Shown here in pieces: positions 10,582 through 20,483 of a stretch of 64,000 nt of DNA. The notes beneath the pieces were generated by a model. That model worked only from the letters and a program-made list of their open reading frames with translations. It ran no database searches and had not been told where the DNA came from. The DNA is from an uncultured Alphaproteobacteria bacterium (GTDB taxonomy: Bacteria; Pseudomonadota; Alphaproteobacteria; UBA11222), in assembly GCA_947258435.1 (NCBI GenBank), contig CAMYID010000003.1, positions 1 through 64,000 of the forward strand, written 5' to 3'. Each line of letters starts with the position of its first letter. Position 1 is the stretch's first letter. The position numbers and the translations under genes were made by a program.

Positions 10582-11757
10582 ATGCGGGAAGCCGTGATTG
10601 TTTCAACAGCGCGCACCGGGCTGGCCAAGTCCTTCCGGGGCGGCTTTAACGCCACCCATGCCGGCGCTTTGGGCGGACATGTGGTGAAGCATGCGATCGA
10701 ACGCGCGGGCATTGAGCCGGCGGAAGTCGATGACGTTTATATGGGCTGTGTCGCCCCCGATGGCGGCTCGACCGCCAATGTCGCGCGTTCCTCGGCCTTG
10801 TGGGCGGGCTGCCCGACTTCAGTGTCGGGTGTGACGATCAACCGTTACTGCTCGTCCGGCCTGCAATCGATTGCCATGGCCGCGCATCACATCATCCTCG
10901 ACAATGCCGATATTGCCATTGGCGCGGGCGTGGAAACCATCTCCATGGGCGGTCATGTGGCACAGGATCCCAAAGACCCCAAGCTGGAAGCGGAATATCC
11001 CGCCCTGTGGATGCCGATGATCGAAACCGCCGATATCGTGGCGCAGCGTTACAATGTGGCCCGCGACTATCAGGACGAATATTCGCTTGAATCGCAGCGC
11101 CGCACCGCCGCCGCGCAGCAGGCCGGCAAGTTCGACGATGAAATCGTGCCGATGAAGACCAAAATGGCCGTCAAGGACAAGGAAACCGGCAAGGTTGAAA
11201 TGAAGGAAGTCGTCGTCGACCGTGACGATTGCAACCGCCCCAACACCACCGCCGAGGGGCTTGCCTCGCTTGACCCGGTTCGCGGTGAAGGCAACTTCAT
11301 CACCGCCGGCAATGCCAGCCAGCTGTCCGACGGCGCCTCCGCCTGCCTGCTGATGGAAGCCAAGGAAGCCGAACGCCGGGGCGTCACGCCGATGGGGATC
11401 TTCAAGGGCTTTGCTGTCGGCGGCTGCGAACCCGATGAGATGGGGATCGGCCCGGTCTTTGCCATTCCCAAGCTGCTTGAGCGGACCGGCCTGTCGATGG
11501 ACGATATCGATCTGTGGGAACTGAACGAAGCCTTTGCAAGCCAGGTGCTTTACAGCAAGGACAAGCTCGGCATTCCGCATGAGAAGCTGAATGTGAATGG
11601 CGGCTCGATCGCGATCGGTCATCCCTTCGGTATGACCGGCAGCCGTCTGACCGGCCATGCGCTGATCGAAGGCAAGCGCCGGGGCGCGAAAAACGTCGTC
11701 GTCACCATGTGCATCGGTGGCGGCATGGGCGCCGCGGGCCTGTTCGAGGTCGTCTAG
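10582..11757 (+). CDS. Acetyl-CoA C-acyltransferase (thiolase)
   Basis: '[18 protein letters not shown]', catalytic Cys region '[19 protein letters not shown]', C-terminal '[20 protein letters not shown]' and '[16 protein letters not shown]'. Confidence 0.95.
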   Translation: MREAVIVSTARTGLAKSFRGGFNATHAGALGGHVVKHAIERAGIEPAEVDDVYMGCVAPDGGSTANVARSSALWAGCPTSVSGVTINRYCSSGLQSIAMAAHHIILDNADIAIGAGVETISMGGHVAQDPKDPKLEAEYPALWMPMIETADIVAQRYNVARDYQDEYSLESQRRTAAAQQAGKFDDEIVPMKTKMAVKDKETGKVEMKEVVVDRDDCNRPNTTAEGLASLDPVRGEGNFITAGNASQLSDGASACLLMEAKEAERRGVTPMGIFKGFAVGGCEPDEMGIGPVFAIPKLLERTGLSMDDIDLWELNEAFASQVLYSKDKLGIPHEKLNVNGGSIAIGHPFGMTGSRLTGHALIEGKRRGAKNVVVTMCIGGGMGAAGLFEVV

Positions 11758-11830
11758 CTCTCGCAGGGTTCGCCTGAAACAGACTTTCAAGTCGCCAACA
11801 GGCCTTCAGGGCACTAACAAGCCAACGGAA

Positions 11831-11860
11831 AAGCCGGGTCCCTCGCCCGGCTTTTTCTTT
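11831..11860 (+). terminator. Rho-independent terminator downstream of thiolase
   Basis: aaGCCGGGtccctcgCCCGGCtttttcttt: 6-bp GC stem followed by a T-rich run. Confidence 0.8.
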
Positions 11861-12007
11861 TCTTCCCGATCCGTGCGGGCTTGTTTTACCCGGACCTGTG
11901 ACGGGCCGGACTCGATCCCGTCCGCCATTTTCCCTAGACTTGTTACCCAGATTTGAAATTTGCTCCGGTATCCGCGGCAAGAGATCACAGGGCGTGACGA
12001 CACAGGC

Positions 12008-13189
12008 ATGATGACAGGGCAAACCAGCCGGCGGCGTTTTCTGAAAATCGCGGGGGCATCGGGGGTGATTGCCGCCGCCGCGGGTGGTGGCTATATGCTG
12101 ACACGCGGCCCGACGCGGGCCTTGCGTCCCTGGCAAGAGGCAGGAACGGCATTCCATGCCGATCCGGTTCGCGCCGCCCTGTCCTATGCGATTCTGGCAC
12201 CAAGCCCCTATAACCGGCAACCCTGGCTCGTTGAACTGCCAGGGCCGCAAGAGGCGCTGCTTTATTGCGATCTCGACCGCCTGCTGCCCCATACCGACCC
12301 GTTCAACCGGCAGACCGTGATCGCACTTGGCTGCTTTCTCGAACTGTTCTCCCTCGCCGCGGCGGAGGCCGGATTTACCACGCAGATCGATCTGTTTCCC
12401 CAAGGCGATCCGGGGAACGGGCTCGACAGCCGACCGATCGCGCGGCTCGGCCTCACGGCACAGCCGGACCTCCCCGGGGATCCGCTGTTTGCGCATTGCC
12501 TGAACCGCCGCACCACCCGCGAAATCTATGATATGGGGCGCGATGTACCCGCCGCCGCACTTGACCGGCTGCAAACCGCGGCCCTGGCGGCGGCAACCGT
12601 GCGGTTCGGCGCAACCCGCAATCAGGCCGAGGCCGGGCAATTGCGCAAACTGACCCGTGAGGGGGTGCATCGGGAATTCGCCAGCCGCGCGGTACGGCAG
12701 GAAACTGTCGATTTCATGCGTATCGGTCGCCGCGAAATCGAGCGGAACCCCGACGGCATCGCCGTGTCGAATCCGATTGTCGAGCTATTGCAGCAACTTG
12801 ACATGATCGACCGCGAAAATATGGCGGCCCGCAAATCCCGGGCCTTCGCCCTGGGGTTTGAGCGGATGGAGAAACTCACCCTCGCAAGTCCGGGCTTTTT
12901 CTGGATTGCCACCGCCGATAATGACCGGAGCAGTCAGATCGCCGCCGGCCGGGCCTATCTGCGCACAGCGTTGCAAGCAACCGCGGACGGGCTCGCCATG
13001 CAGCCCCTCAGCCAGGCACTGCGCGAATATCCGGGGATGCGCAAGCTTTATGTGCAGATGCACCGGCTGCTGATGGAACAGCCGGGCGAGCGGATTCAGA
13101 TGCTGGCCCGGATCGGCTATGCCAAGCCGGTTCCGCCCGCCCCGCGTTGGCCGCTGGAGCACCGGCTGCGGGCATCGGCCAGTGGCTGA
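12008..13189 (+). CDS. Tat-exported nitroreductase-like protein (Acg-type)
   Basis: Twin-arginine leader 'MMTGQTSRRRFLKIAGASGVIAAAAGGGYML', then nitroreductase-like 'ALSYAILAPSPYNRQPWLVEL'. Confidence 0.7.
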   Translation: MMTGQTSRRRFLKIAGASGVIAAAAGGGYMLTRGPTRALRPWQEAGTAFHADPVRAALSYAILAPSPYNRQPWLVELPGPQEALLYCDLDRLLPHTDPFNRQTVIALGCFLELFSLAAAEAGFTTQIDLFPQGDPGNGLDSRPIARLGLTAQPDLPGDPLFAHCLNRRTTREIYDMGRDVPAAALDRLQTAALAAATVRFGATRNQAEAGQLRKLTREGVHREFASRAVRQETVDFMRIGRREIERNPDGIAVSNPIVELLQQLDMIDRENMAARKSRAFALGFERMEKLTLASPGFFWIATADNDRSSQIAAGRAYLRTALQATADGLAMQPLSQALREYPGMRKLYVQMHRLLMEQPGERIQMLARIGYAKPVPPAPRWPLEHRLRASASG

Positions 13190-13331
13190 TCGCCTTGCAT
13201 CAGCCATAGCATTGCGGCGCAACATCATATAGACAGAATGCAACAGATAAGCACCACAATGCGACAGAATGAGACAGAAGTGAGACAGCTGTTGCAAAAT
13301 GTTGCGCAACAGGTCCACGGGAGCGGAAGAG

Positions 13332-14243
13332 ATGGCGGTAACTATCCCCTTTGTACGCGATATCGCGTTCGAATATGGCGTCTGCGAATGGGTATCGCCG
13401 CTGATCCGCAGGGTGATCTGCAATAATCCCAGCGGCTTTACCTATAAGGGAACCGGCACCTATATCGTGGGCCGCGGCAAGCTTGCCGTGATCGATCCCG
13501 GCCCGCTCGACGAAGCGCATGTCGCCGCGCTGCTGAAAGCGATCGAGGGGGAAACGGTGACCCATATCCTGATCACCCACACCCATATGGATCATTCCCC
13601 CGCCACCACGCCGCTCAAGGCGGCGACCGGCAATCCGCCCGCCTATGGTTTCGGACCGCATGGGGAAGGCAAGATCCTTGCCGGACAATCGGTCGAAGCG
13701 GGCGGCGATCAGGACTTTACCCCCGATATCCGCGTCGCCCATGGCGATGTCATCGAAGGGGAGGGCTGGACCATCGAATGCGTGCATACGCCGGGCCATA
13801 CCTCAAACCATCTGTGCTTTGCCCTGCGCGAGGAAAAAGTGCTGTTTACCGGCGATCATGTGATGGGCTGGTCAACCAGCGTAATCTCGCCGCCCGACGG
13901 GGATATGCGCGATTATATGGCAAGCCTCGATCTGCTGCTGACGCGCGACGATCAGATATACTGGCCAACCCATGGTCCGGCCATCACCGACCCCAAACCC
14001 TTTGTCCGCGCCTTTATCGATCACCGCGAGGAACGCGACGCGCAAATCCTTGCCTGTCTGGCGGACGGGATCGACAGGATTCCGGAGATGGTCAAGCGGA
14101 TGTATGCCGATGTGAACCCGCTGCTGCATCCCGCGGCGGCACGATCGGTATTGTCGCATCTGATCAACCTTGAGCAGCAGGGCAAAGTGACGATTGCCGA
14201 TGGGGCGGCACCGGGCCCCGATGCCCGCTACCGCCCGGCGTGA
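13332..14243 (+). CDS. MBL-fold metallo-hydrolase (LACTB2-like)
   Basis: 'ILITHTHMDHSP', 'CVHTPGHTSNHLCFAL', 'LFTGDHVMGWSTSVISPPDGDMRDYMASLDLL'. Confidence 0.88.
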   Translation: MAVTIPFVRDIAFEYGVCEWVSPLIRRVICNNPSGFTYKGTGTYIVGRGKLAVIDPGPLDEAHVAALLKAIEGETVTHILITHTHMDHSPATTPLKAATGNPPAYGFGPHGEGKILAGQSVEAGGDQDFTPDIRVAHGDVIEGEGWTIECVHTPGHTSNHLCFALREEKVLFTGDHVMGWSTSVISPPDGDMRDYMASLDLLLTRDDQIYWPTHGPAITDPKPFVRAFIDHREERDAQILACLADGIDRIPEMVKRMYADVNPLLHPAAARSVLSHLINLEQQGKVTIADGAAPGPDARYRPA

Positions 14244-14333
14244 GGGAAAAAAAGCGCGCAGATGTAATAAGGGCGACAGCAATTCGATGGATCAAGGCTT
14301 GTTGACTTGCAGCGGATCGATGCGACAGGTTAC

Positions 14334-15083
14334 ATGATCGCCATGCAACGCTTTGCCAATCCCGCCAACTTTCTGAAACTGGCCACCCGGCTGACCCCCT
14401 TCGCGGCGGCGATTGCCTTTATCCTGCTGGCAGTTGGCAGTTATCTGGCCCTGTTCGTCGCGCCCCCTGACTATCAGCAGGGCGATACGGTCCGCATCAT
14501 GTTCGTGCATGTGCCTGCCGCCTGGATGACGACCTTCTGTTTCGGCGTGATGGCGGCCGCAAGCGCGGTGGGGCTGATCTGGGGGCATCCGGTCGCCTAT
14601 GTCGCGGCCAAGGCGACCGCACCGGTAGGGGCGGCCTTCACGGTCATGGCGCTTGTCACAGGTGCGCTGTGGGGACAGCCGATGTGGGGCACCTGGTGGG
14701 TATGGGATGCGCGGCTGACATCTGTCCTGATCCAGCTTTTCATCTATCTTGGCTATATGGCGCTGTGGAATGCCATCGAGGACCCGGTGCGCGGCGCGAA
14801 AGCGACCGCGATCTTCGCACTTGTCGGCGCGGTCAATCTGCCGATCATCAAGTTTTCGGTGGAGTGGTGGAATACCCTGCATCAGCCCGCCAGCATCGCG
14901 CGGGTGGAGGGACCGGCGATCCACAGCAGTATCCTGACCCCGCTGCTGATCATGCTGGCCGGGTTTACGGTTTTCTATATCTGGCTGCTGCTCGTCCGGA
15001 TGCGGCAGGAGATTCTGGCGCGGCGAATCCGCACATTACAGCTGGCGCGCACCCGCAAGCTGCAGGTTGGGGAGGCGGGCTGA
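14334..15083 (+). CDS. ccmC: Heme exporter/ABC permease CcmC
   Basis: Tryptophan-rich motif 'GQPMWGTWWVWDARLTSVLIQLFIYLGYMAL'. Start among several candidates (14307/14334/14343). Confidence 0.9.
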   Translation: MIAMQRFANPANFLKLATRLTPFAAAIAFILLAVGSYLALFVAPPDYQQGDTVRIMFVHVPAAWMTTFCFGVMAAASAVGLIWGHPVAYVAAKATAPVGAAFTVMALVTGALWGQPMWGTWWVWDARLTSVLIQLFIYLGYMALWNAIEDPVRGAKATAIFALVGAVNLPIIKFSVEWWNTLHQPASIARVEGPAIHSSILTPLLIMLAGFTVFYIWLLLVRMRQEILARRIRTLQLARTRKLQVGEAG

Positions 15084-15084
15084 C

Positions 15085-15258
15085 ATGGCGGAATTTTTCG
15101 CGATGGGCGGTTTCGCCGCCTTCGTCTGGCCGGCCTGGGCGACCGTCATTATACTGATGGCTGCTATCGCTCTTGCCAGCCTGCGCCGCCTGCGGCAGAC
15201 GGAAGCCACATTAACCGCGCTTGAATCCGGGGCCAGTATAAAGACAGACATAACATGA
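15085..15258 (+). CDS. ccmD: Heme exporter protein CcmD
   Basis: Short single-TM protein '[37 protein letters not shown]' between ccmC and ccmE. Confidence 0.8.
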   Translation: MAEFFAMGGFAAFVWPAWATVIILMAAIALASLRRLRQTEATLTALESGASIKTDIT

Positions 15259-15704
15259 CCCGCAAGCGCAGACGGCTTTATCTTGTAGTCGGCGCGATGG
15301 CGCTTCTGGGCGTTGCCGCCGCATTGGTGCTGACGGCGATCCGCGATACGCTGGTCTTTTTCTACAGCCCAATGGAACTTGCGGAAAAAGATATCCCGCC
15401 GGGCAAGAATTTCAGGCTGGGCGGGCTTGTCGCCGAAGGTTCGGTCGAAAAACTGCCCGATGGTCTTACCACCCGCTTTGTCATCACCGATCTGAGCGCT
15501 GAGGTGCCGGTACTTTACCGCGACCTGCTGCCGGATTTGTTTCGCGAGGGTCAGGGTGTGGTGGCCGAAGGCGCGCTGAACCCGGAAGGGGTTTTCATGG
15601 CGCGGCAGGTACTGGCCAAGCATGATGAGAATTACATGCCGCCCGAGGTCGCCGAGGCGCTGAAAAAGTCCGGGCAATGGCAAGGCGCGGCGGAAACGGA
15701 ATAG
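15255..15704 (+). CDS. ccmE: Cytochrome c maturation heme chaperone CcmE
   Basis: '[39 protein letters not shown]', '[12 protein letters not shown]', '[14 protein letters not shown]' (HxxxY heme-binding region). Confidence 0.95.
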   Translation: MTRKRRRLYLVVGAMALLGVAAALVLTAIRDTLVFFYSPMELAEKDIPPGKNFRLGGLVAEGSVEKLPDGLTTRFVITDLSAEVPVLYRDLLPDLFREGQGVVAEGALNPEGVFMARQVLAKHDENYMPPEVAEALKKSGQWQGAAETE

Positions 15705-15719
15705 GACGGGCAGGCACGC

Positions 15720-17732
15720 ATGCTTCCAGAAATCGGAAATTTCGCCCTTGTGCTGGCCCTTGTGCTGGCAATTGTCCAGAGCAGCCTGCCGATGATCGGC
15801 GCGCAGCTTGGCAACAGGCAGATGATGGCGGTTGCCGAACCCGCCGCTTTCGGACAGTTCCTGTTCGTTGCCATTGCCTTCGCGCTCCTGACCCATGCCT
15901 TCATCGTTTCGGATTTTTCGGTGCTGACGGTTGTCGCCAATTCCCACAGTGCGAAACCGATGCTCTATAAGATTTCGGGCGTCTGGGGCAATCATGAGGG
16001 CAGCCTTGTATTATGGGTGCTGATCCTGACCCTGTTCGGTGCGGCGGTGGCCCTGTTCGGGCGCAACCTGCCCGCCAGCCTGCGCGCGCGGGTGCTGAGC
16101 GTACAGGCCATGATCGCGGCGGGCTTTCTGCTGTTCATGCTGCTGACCTCAAACCCGTTTTTGCGGGTGATCCCGCCACCGCCAGACGGGAACGGCCTCA
16201 ATCCGCTGCTGCAGGATCCCGGCCTCGCCTTTCATCCACCGTTTCTTTATCTCGGCTATGTCGGGTTTTCGATGGCCTTCTCATTCGCTGTCGCGGCCCT
16301 GATCGAGGGGCGCGTCGATCCGGCCTGGGCCCGCTGGGTGCGGCCCTGGACGCTGGCGGCCTGGTGTTTTCTGACAATCGGTATCGCCATGGGTTCCTGG
16401 TGGGCCTATTACGAGCTTGGCTGGGGCGGCTGGTGGTTCTGGGATCCGGTGGAGAACGCGTCTTTCATGCCCTGGCTGCTTGGCACCGCCCTGCTGCATT
16501 CGGCTATCGTCGTGGAAAAGCGCGATGCCTTGAAAAGCTGGACGCTGCTGCTTGCGATCCTGACCTTTTCGCTCAGCCTGCTTGGGACCTTCATCGTCCG
16601 TTCAGGCGTGCTGACATCGGTGCATGCCTTTGCTACCGACCCCACCCGCGGGGTTTTTATCCTTGCCCTGCTGGTTGTGGCGATCGGCGGCTCGCTGGCG
16701 CTGTTTGCAATCCGCGCGCCCGCATTGAAAGGCGGCGGACTGTTTTCACCGATCAGCCGCGAGGCTGCACTGGTGCTCAATAACTGGCTGCTTGCAACCG
16801 CCTGCGCGACGGTATTGCTTGGCACGCTTTACCCGCTCTTCATGGACGCGCTGAGCGGCGGCGAAGACAAGGTGACCGTGGGGCCGCCTTTCTACAATGC
16901 GACATTCGTCCCGCTGATGATCCCGCTGCTTGTGGCGATGAGCATCGGCCCGTTGCTGGCATGGAAACGCGGCGATCTGCCCGGTGTACTGCAGCGGCTG
17001 AAATTCGCGGCAATCCTTTCCGCGCTGATCGGGCTTGCCACGCTTTATCTGAGCTGGGGCGGACCTGTGCTTGCGGCATTCGGCATCGCATTGGGGGCAT
17101 GGCTGATACTGGGACCGGTGACCGATGCTGTGGAGCGGACAAAGCTGTTCCGCGCGCCGCTATCGCAAAGCTGGGCGCGGGCGCGTGGACTGCCACGCGC
17201 CAGCTGGGGCGCGATGGTCGCGCATGCGGGGATGGGGGTAGTTGTACTTGGCATTACCGGCAGCACCGCCTGGACGGAGGAAAAGATCACCGTCATGCGC
17301 CAGGGGGAAACGGTCACGGTCGGCGGCTATGACTATCGCTTTGAGGGTGCCGAGCAGATTGCGGGGCCCAATTACAGCGCCATACGCGGGCATTTCCGGG
17401 CCAGCCGCGAGGGGCGCGACATCGCAACCCTTTCGCCCGAGGCACGCAGCTATCCCACACCGCCGATGGAAACCACCGAAGCGGCCATTCATCCGCGTCT
17501 GAGCGGCGATCTGTTCGCGGTGATCGGCGAAAGGCAGGCCGATGGCGGTTGGGCGGCACGGCTTTACTTCCGGCCATTTTTATCCTGGATCTGGGCCGGC
17601 TGTATTCTGATGACACTGGGTGGCATTGTCAGCCTCACCGACCGGCGCCACCGGGTCGGCGCGCCCCGCCGCGCGGCACAGAAACCCGGCACCCAGAAAC
17701 CCGGCGCGCGGCAGACCGCGCCGGCGGCGTGA
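15720..17732 (+). CDS. ccmF: Heme lyase CcmF/NrfE family subunit
   Basis: 670-aa polytopic protein with 'WGNHEGSLVLWVLIL', 'AYYELGWGGWWFWDPVENASFMPWL', 'LGTFIVRSGVLTSVHAFA'. Confidence 0.96.
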   Translation: MLPEIGNFALVLALVLAIVQSSLPMIGAQLGNRQMMAVAEPAAFGQFLFVAIAFALLTHAFIVSDFSVLTVVANSHSAKPMLYKISGVWGNHEGSLVLWVLILTLFGAAVALFGRNLPASLRARVLSVQAMIAAGFLLFMLLTSNPFLRVIPPPPDGNGLNPLLQDPGLAFHPPFLYLGYVGFSMAFSFAVAALIEGRVDPAWARWVRPWTLAAWCFLTIGIAMGSWWAYYELGWGGWWFWDPVENASFMPWLLGTALLHSAIVVEKRDALKSWTLLLAILTFSLSLLGTFIVRSGVLTSVHAFATDPTRGVFILALLVVAIGGSLALFAIRAPALKGGGLFSPISREAALVLNNWLLATACATVLLGTLYPLFMDALSGGEDKVTVGPPFYNATFVPLMIPLLVAMSIGPLLAWKRGDLPGVLQRLKFAAILSALIGLATLYLSWGGPVLAAFGIALGAWLILGPVTDAVERTKLFRAPLSQSWARARGLPRASWGAMVAHAGMGVVVLGITGSTAWTEEKITVMRQGETVTVGGYDYRFEGAEQIAGPNYSAIRGHFRASREGRDIATLSPEARSYPTPPMETTEAAIHPRLSGDLFAVIGERQADGGWAARLYFRPFLSWIWAGCILMTLGGIVSLTDRRHRVGAPRRAAQKPGTQKPGARQTAPAA

Positions 17733-17737
17733 CGACG

Positions 17738-18280
17738 ATGCGCTGGCGCAGTTTCATCCCGCTTGCCCTGTTTGCGGCTTTGGCTGTCGCATTATTTGTC
17801 GGGCTTGACCTGAATCCACGGATTATTCCATCCGCCCTGATCGGCAAACCCGCCCCCGCCCTTGATCTGCCGCCATTGCCAGGCAAGGAACCGGGACTGG
17901 TGGCCGCGCGGCTGCGGGACGGCGAACCGACGCTTGTCAATGTCTGGGCCTCCTGGTGCGGTCCCTGCCGGATCGAGCATCCGCAGCTTATGGCGCTGGC
18001 CGAAGACGAAATCATTCGCATGATCGGCATCAACTACAAGGATCGACAGGCCAATGCCCTGCGTTTTCTGGCCCAGCTTGGCGATCCCTATGAAGCGGTC
18101 GGGGTCGATGCAACCGGCCGGACCTCAATCGACTGGGGCGTGTACGGGGTACCGGAAACCTTTATCCTCGATGGCGCGGGCCGGATCCTGCTCAAACATG
18201 TCGGGCCGATCCGGGAAGAGGATCTGGAGGAAAAGATCCTGCCCGCGATCGCGGCCGCGAAGAGGGGGACCGAACCATGA
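17738..18280 (+). CDS. ccmG: Periplasmic thiol:disulfide oxidoreductase DsbE/CcmG
   Basis: Thioredoxin motif 'NVWASWCGPCRIEHPQL', 'DWGVYGVPETFILDGAGRI'. Confidence 0.93.
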   Translation: MRWRSFIPLALFAALAVALFVGLDLNPRIIPSALIGKPAPALDLPPLPGKEPGLVAARLRDGEPTLVNVWASWCGPCRIEHPQLMALAEDEIIRMIGINYKDRQANALRFLAQLGDPYEAVGVDATGRTSIDWGVYGVPETFILDGAGRILLKHVGPIREEDLEEKILPAIAAAKRGTEP

Positions 18281-18750
18281 GAACCATGAAGCGCGGATTT
18301 TTCCTGCCCCTGCTGTTGGCCCTGTTCTTGCCCTTGCAGGCGATGGCGATTGCCTTTGATGTGGAACAGTTGGCTGACCCGGCGGAGGAAGCACGCGCGC
18401 GCGATCTGATGCGCGAACTCCGTTGCCTGGTCTGCCAGAACCAGTCCATCGAGGATTCCAATGCGACCCTTGCCAAGGATCTGCGCAAGATCGTCCGGCA
18501 ACGGATCGAGGCCGGCGACAGCGATGCGCAGGTCCGGCAATTCCTGGTTGACCGCTATGGCGAATGGGTATTGATGCGGCCCCCCTTCAAACCCGCCACC
18601 CTGGCCTTGTGGCTTGGCCCTGTTCTGCTGTTGGCTATTGGCGGGGTCACCTTGTGGTTTGGCATAAGACGCAGGAAGGATCCGCAGCAGGCACCCCCCT
18701 TGAGCGCGGAAGAAGAAGCCCGGATCGCGGCACTGAACCGCGACCCCTGA
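18277..18750 (+). CDS. ccmH: Cytochrome c-type biogenesis protein CcmH (CcmL-type)
   Basis: 'RELRCLVCQNQSIEDSNATLAKDLRKIVRQRI' with LRCxxC motif. Confidence 0.93.
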   Translation: MRTMKRGFFLPLLLALFLPLQAMAIAFDVEQLADPAEEARARDLMRELRCLVCQNQSIEDSNATLAKDLRKIVRQRIEAGDSDAQVRQFLVDRYGEWVLMRPPFKPATLALWLGPVLLLAIGGVTLWFGIRRRKDPQQAPPLSAEEEARIAALNRDP

Positions 18751-18885
18751 GCTGCGAACCGGGCTGTGGTGCGAAGCGCAGTATTCCGCCAATGCCGCGG
18801 CATGGTCCCACGCCGTTAACTTTTTGCCAATTTTTGTCTGCCAGTCTGCGCGATCAGTTTCCATGATGCCCGGAAATGTGACCGA

Positions 18886-19326
18886 ATGCCCGTAATCGGC
18901 CCCTCCAATCTGATCGGTGCGCAGGCCTATGCCTCGCAAATCCGCCGGCAATCGGCGGAAAATACCGATGCGCGCGCTGCAGCGGCGCAACGCGAGGCAA
19001 GCGACCGGACAAACCGGCAGCAAAGCGCACGCGATGAAGCGGTGCGTATCGATGCGCGGCGGGTCGATGCTCGGCAGATCGATGTGCAGCAGGCCGATGC
19101 GCAACGCACCGCCCGGAAACTTGAGCTGGCGGAGCTGAGCGAAGCACCGCCAGCGCAAAGCACAAACAGGCTGAGCAGCGCATTGAACCCGACCCTGGGC
19201 GACGTTGAACGCCGCGCCAATCCTGAGGCGCAGCCCCGCCCGGCACCATCCAGCCGCGAAGCCCCCAACGGGCCGACGAGACAACGTTTCGTGCCACCGG
19301 GCACGCAGCTCGATATCCGGGTCTAA
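18886..19326 (+). CDS. Hypothetical low-complexity protein (A/R/Q/D-rich, short tandem repeats)
   Basis: ORF of 146 aa starting MPVIGPSNLIGAQAYASQIRR; flanked by ccmH and convergent queG. Confidence 0.5.
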   Translation: MPVIGPSNLIGAQAYASQIRRQSAENTDARAAAAQREASDRTNRQQSARDEAVRIDARRVDARQIDVQQADAQRTARKLELAELSEAPPAQSTNRLSSALNPTLGDVERRANPEAQPRPAPSSREAPNGPTRQRFVPPGTQLDIRV

Positions 19327-20480
19327 CCCTCTACAACCGGCGGCAGGTCAAGTGCTGCCGCCCATTCCTCCCGAACGGCCGGATCGGCTTCTCCGTCCAG
19401 ATACTGCGTACCGAGCGTTTCGATCCGCGCCCGATCGGCAAGCTGCGCAAGCGCCCAGACCGCCATTGCCCGGACCAGCGGTGAACCGTCCTCAAGCAAC
19501 CGCTCAACCGCGCTCAACAACGCCCGCTCACCACTATTGCCCGCCGCGATCAGGCAATTGCGCACGAACCGGTCGCGGCCCGTGCGCTTGATGGGCGAGC
19601 CGGCAAAACGCGCCCGGAACGCCGGATCGTCCAGTCGCAGCAATTCGGCCAGCGGCGGGTTATCGGCGCTGGCGCGCGGGTGAAAGGCGGCTTCCGATGC
19701 GGTGGCGGCCCATTTGTTCCAGGGGCACACCGCAAGACAATCGTCACAGCCATAGATCCGGTTACCCATGGCGCGGCGGAATTCAGGCGCGATATGGCCT
19801 GAATATTCAATCGTCAGATAGGAAATGCAGCGCCGGGCATCGAGCTGACGCGGCGCGGGAAATGCCCCCGTCGGGCAAATATCAAGACAGGACCGGCAGG
19901 AACCGCAGTGATCGGACTCGGGCTGATCGGGTGTGAGCGGCAGGGTCGTGAAAATCGCCCCCAGAAACAGCCAGGAGCCGAATTGCCGCGAAACCAGATT
20001 CGTATGCTTGCCCTGCCAGCCAAGGGCGGCGGCACGCGCCAGCGGCTTTTCCAGGACCGGTGCCGTATCGACAAACACCTTCACCTGGGCCCCGGTTTCG
20101 CGATGCAGCCAGCCGGCAACCTTTTTCAGCCGTTTCTTGACGATGATATGATAATCGCGCCCCTGGGCATAACAGGAAATATTGCCCGCCGACCTTTGCG
20201 CAAGCTTCTCCATCGGATCGGATGCGGGCGCGTAATTCATCCCCAGCATGACGATGCTGCGGACCTCGGGCCACAGGCTAAAGGGATCGGCGCGGCGATC
20301 CGCCTTGGCTTCCAGCCAGCCCATCTCTCCCTGCCGGCCAAGGGCAAGGAATTCCCTGAACCGGATACCATCCGCAGCAATTGCGGCGGGATCGGCAATG
20401 CCGAATGTCGCAAAGCCTGCGGCCTGCGCCTCGTCGCGCAGGCGGAGGGCAAGATCACGGTCCTGATGCGCGGTACCCAC
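19323..20480 (-). CDS. queG: Epoxyqueuosine reductase QueG
   Basis: Two 4Fe-4S motifs 'CGSCRSCLDICPTGAF' and 'CDDCLAVCPWNKWA'; 'CISYLTIEYSGHIAPEFRRAMGNRIYGCDDC'. Confidence 0.95.
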   Translation of the reverse strand: MGTAHQDRDLALRLRDEAQAAGFATFGIADPAAIAADGIRFREFLALGRQGEMGWLEAKADRRADPFSLWPEVRSIVMLGMNYAPASDPMEKLAQRSAGNISCYAQGRDYHIIVKKRLKKVAGWLHRETGAQVKVFVDTAPVLEKPLARAAALGWQGKHTNLVSRQFGSWLFLGAIFTTLPLTPDQPESDHCGSCRSCLDICPTGAFPAPRQLDARRCISYLTIEYSGHIAPEFRRAMGNRIYGCDDCLAVCPWNKWAATASEAAFHPRASADNPPLAELLRLDDPAFRARFAGSPIKRTGRDRFVRNCLIAAGNSGERALLSAVERLLEDGSPLVRAMAVWALAQLADRARIETLGTQYLDGEADPAVREEWAAALDLPPVVEG

Positions 20481-20483
20481 CGC

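Noticed and set aside
19048-19107. 15-bp repeat array as a possible CRISPR or VNTR locus
   Set aside because: The units are degenerate, contiguous, in frame and inside an ORF with no spacers; it is a coding repeat.
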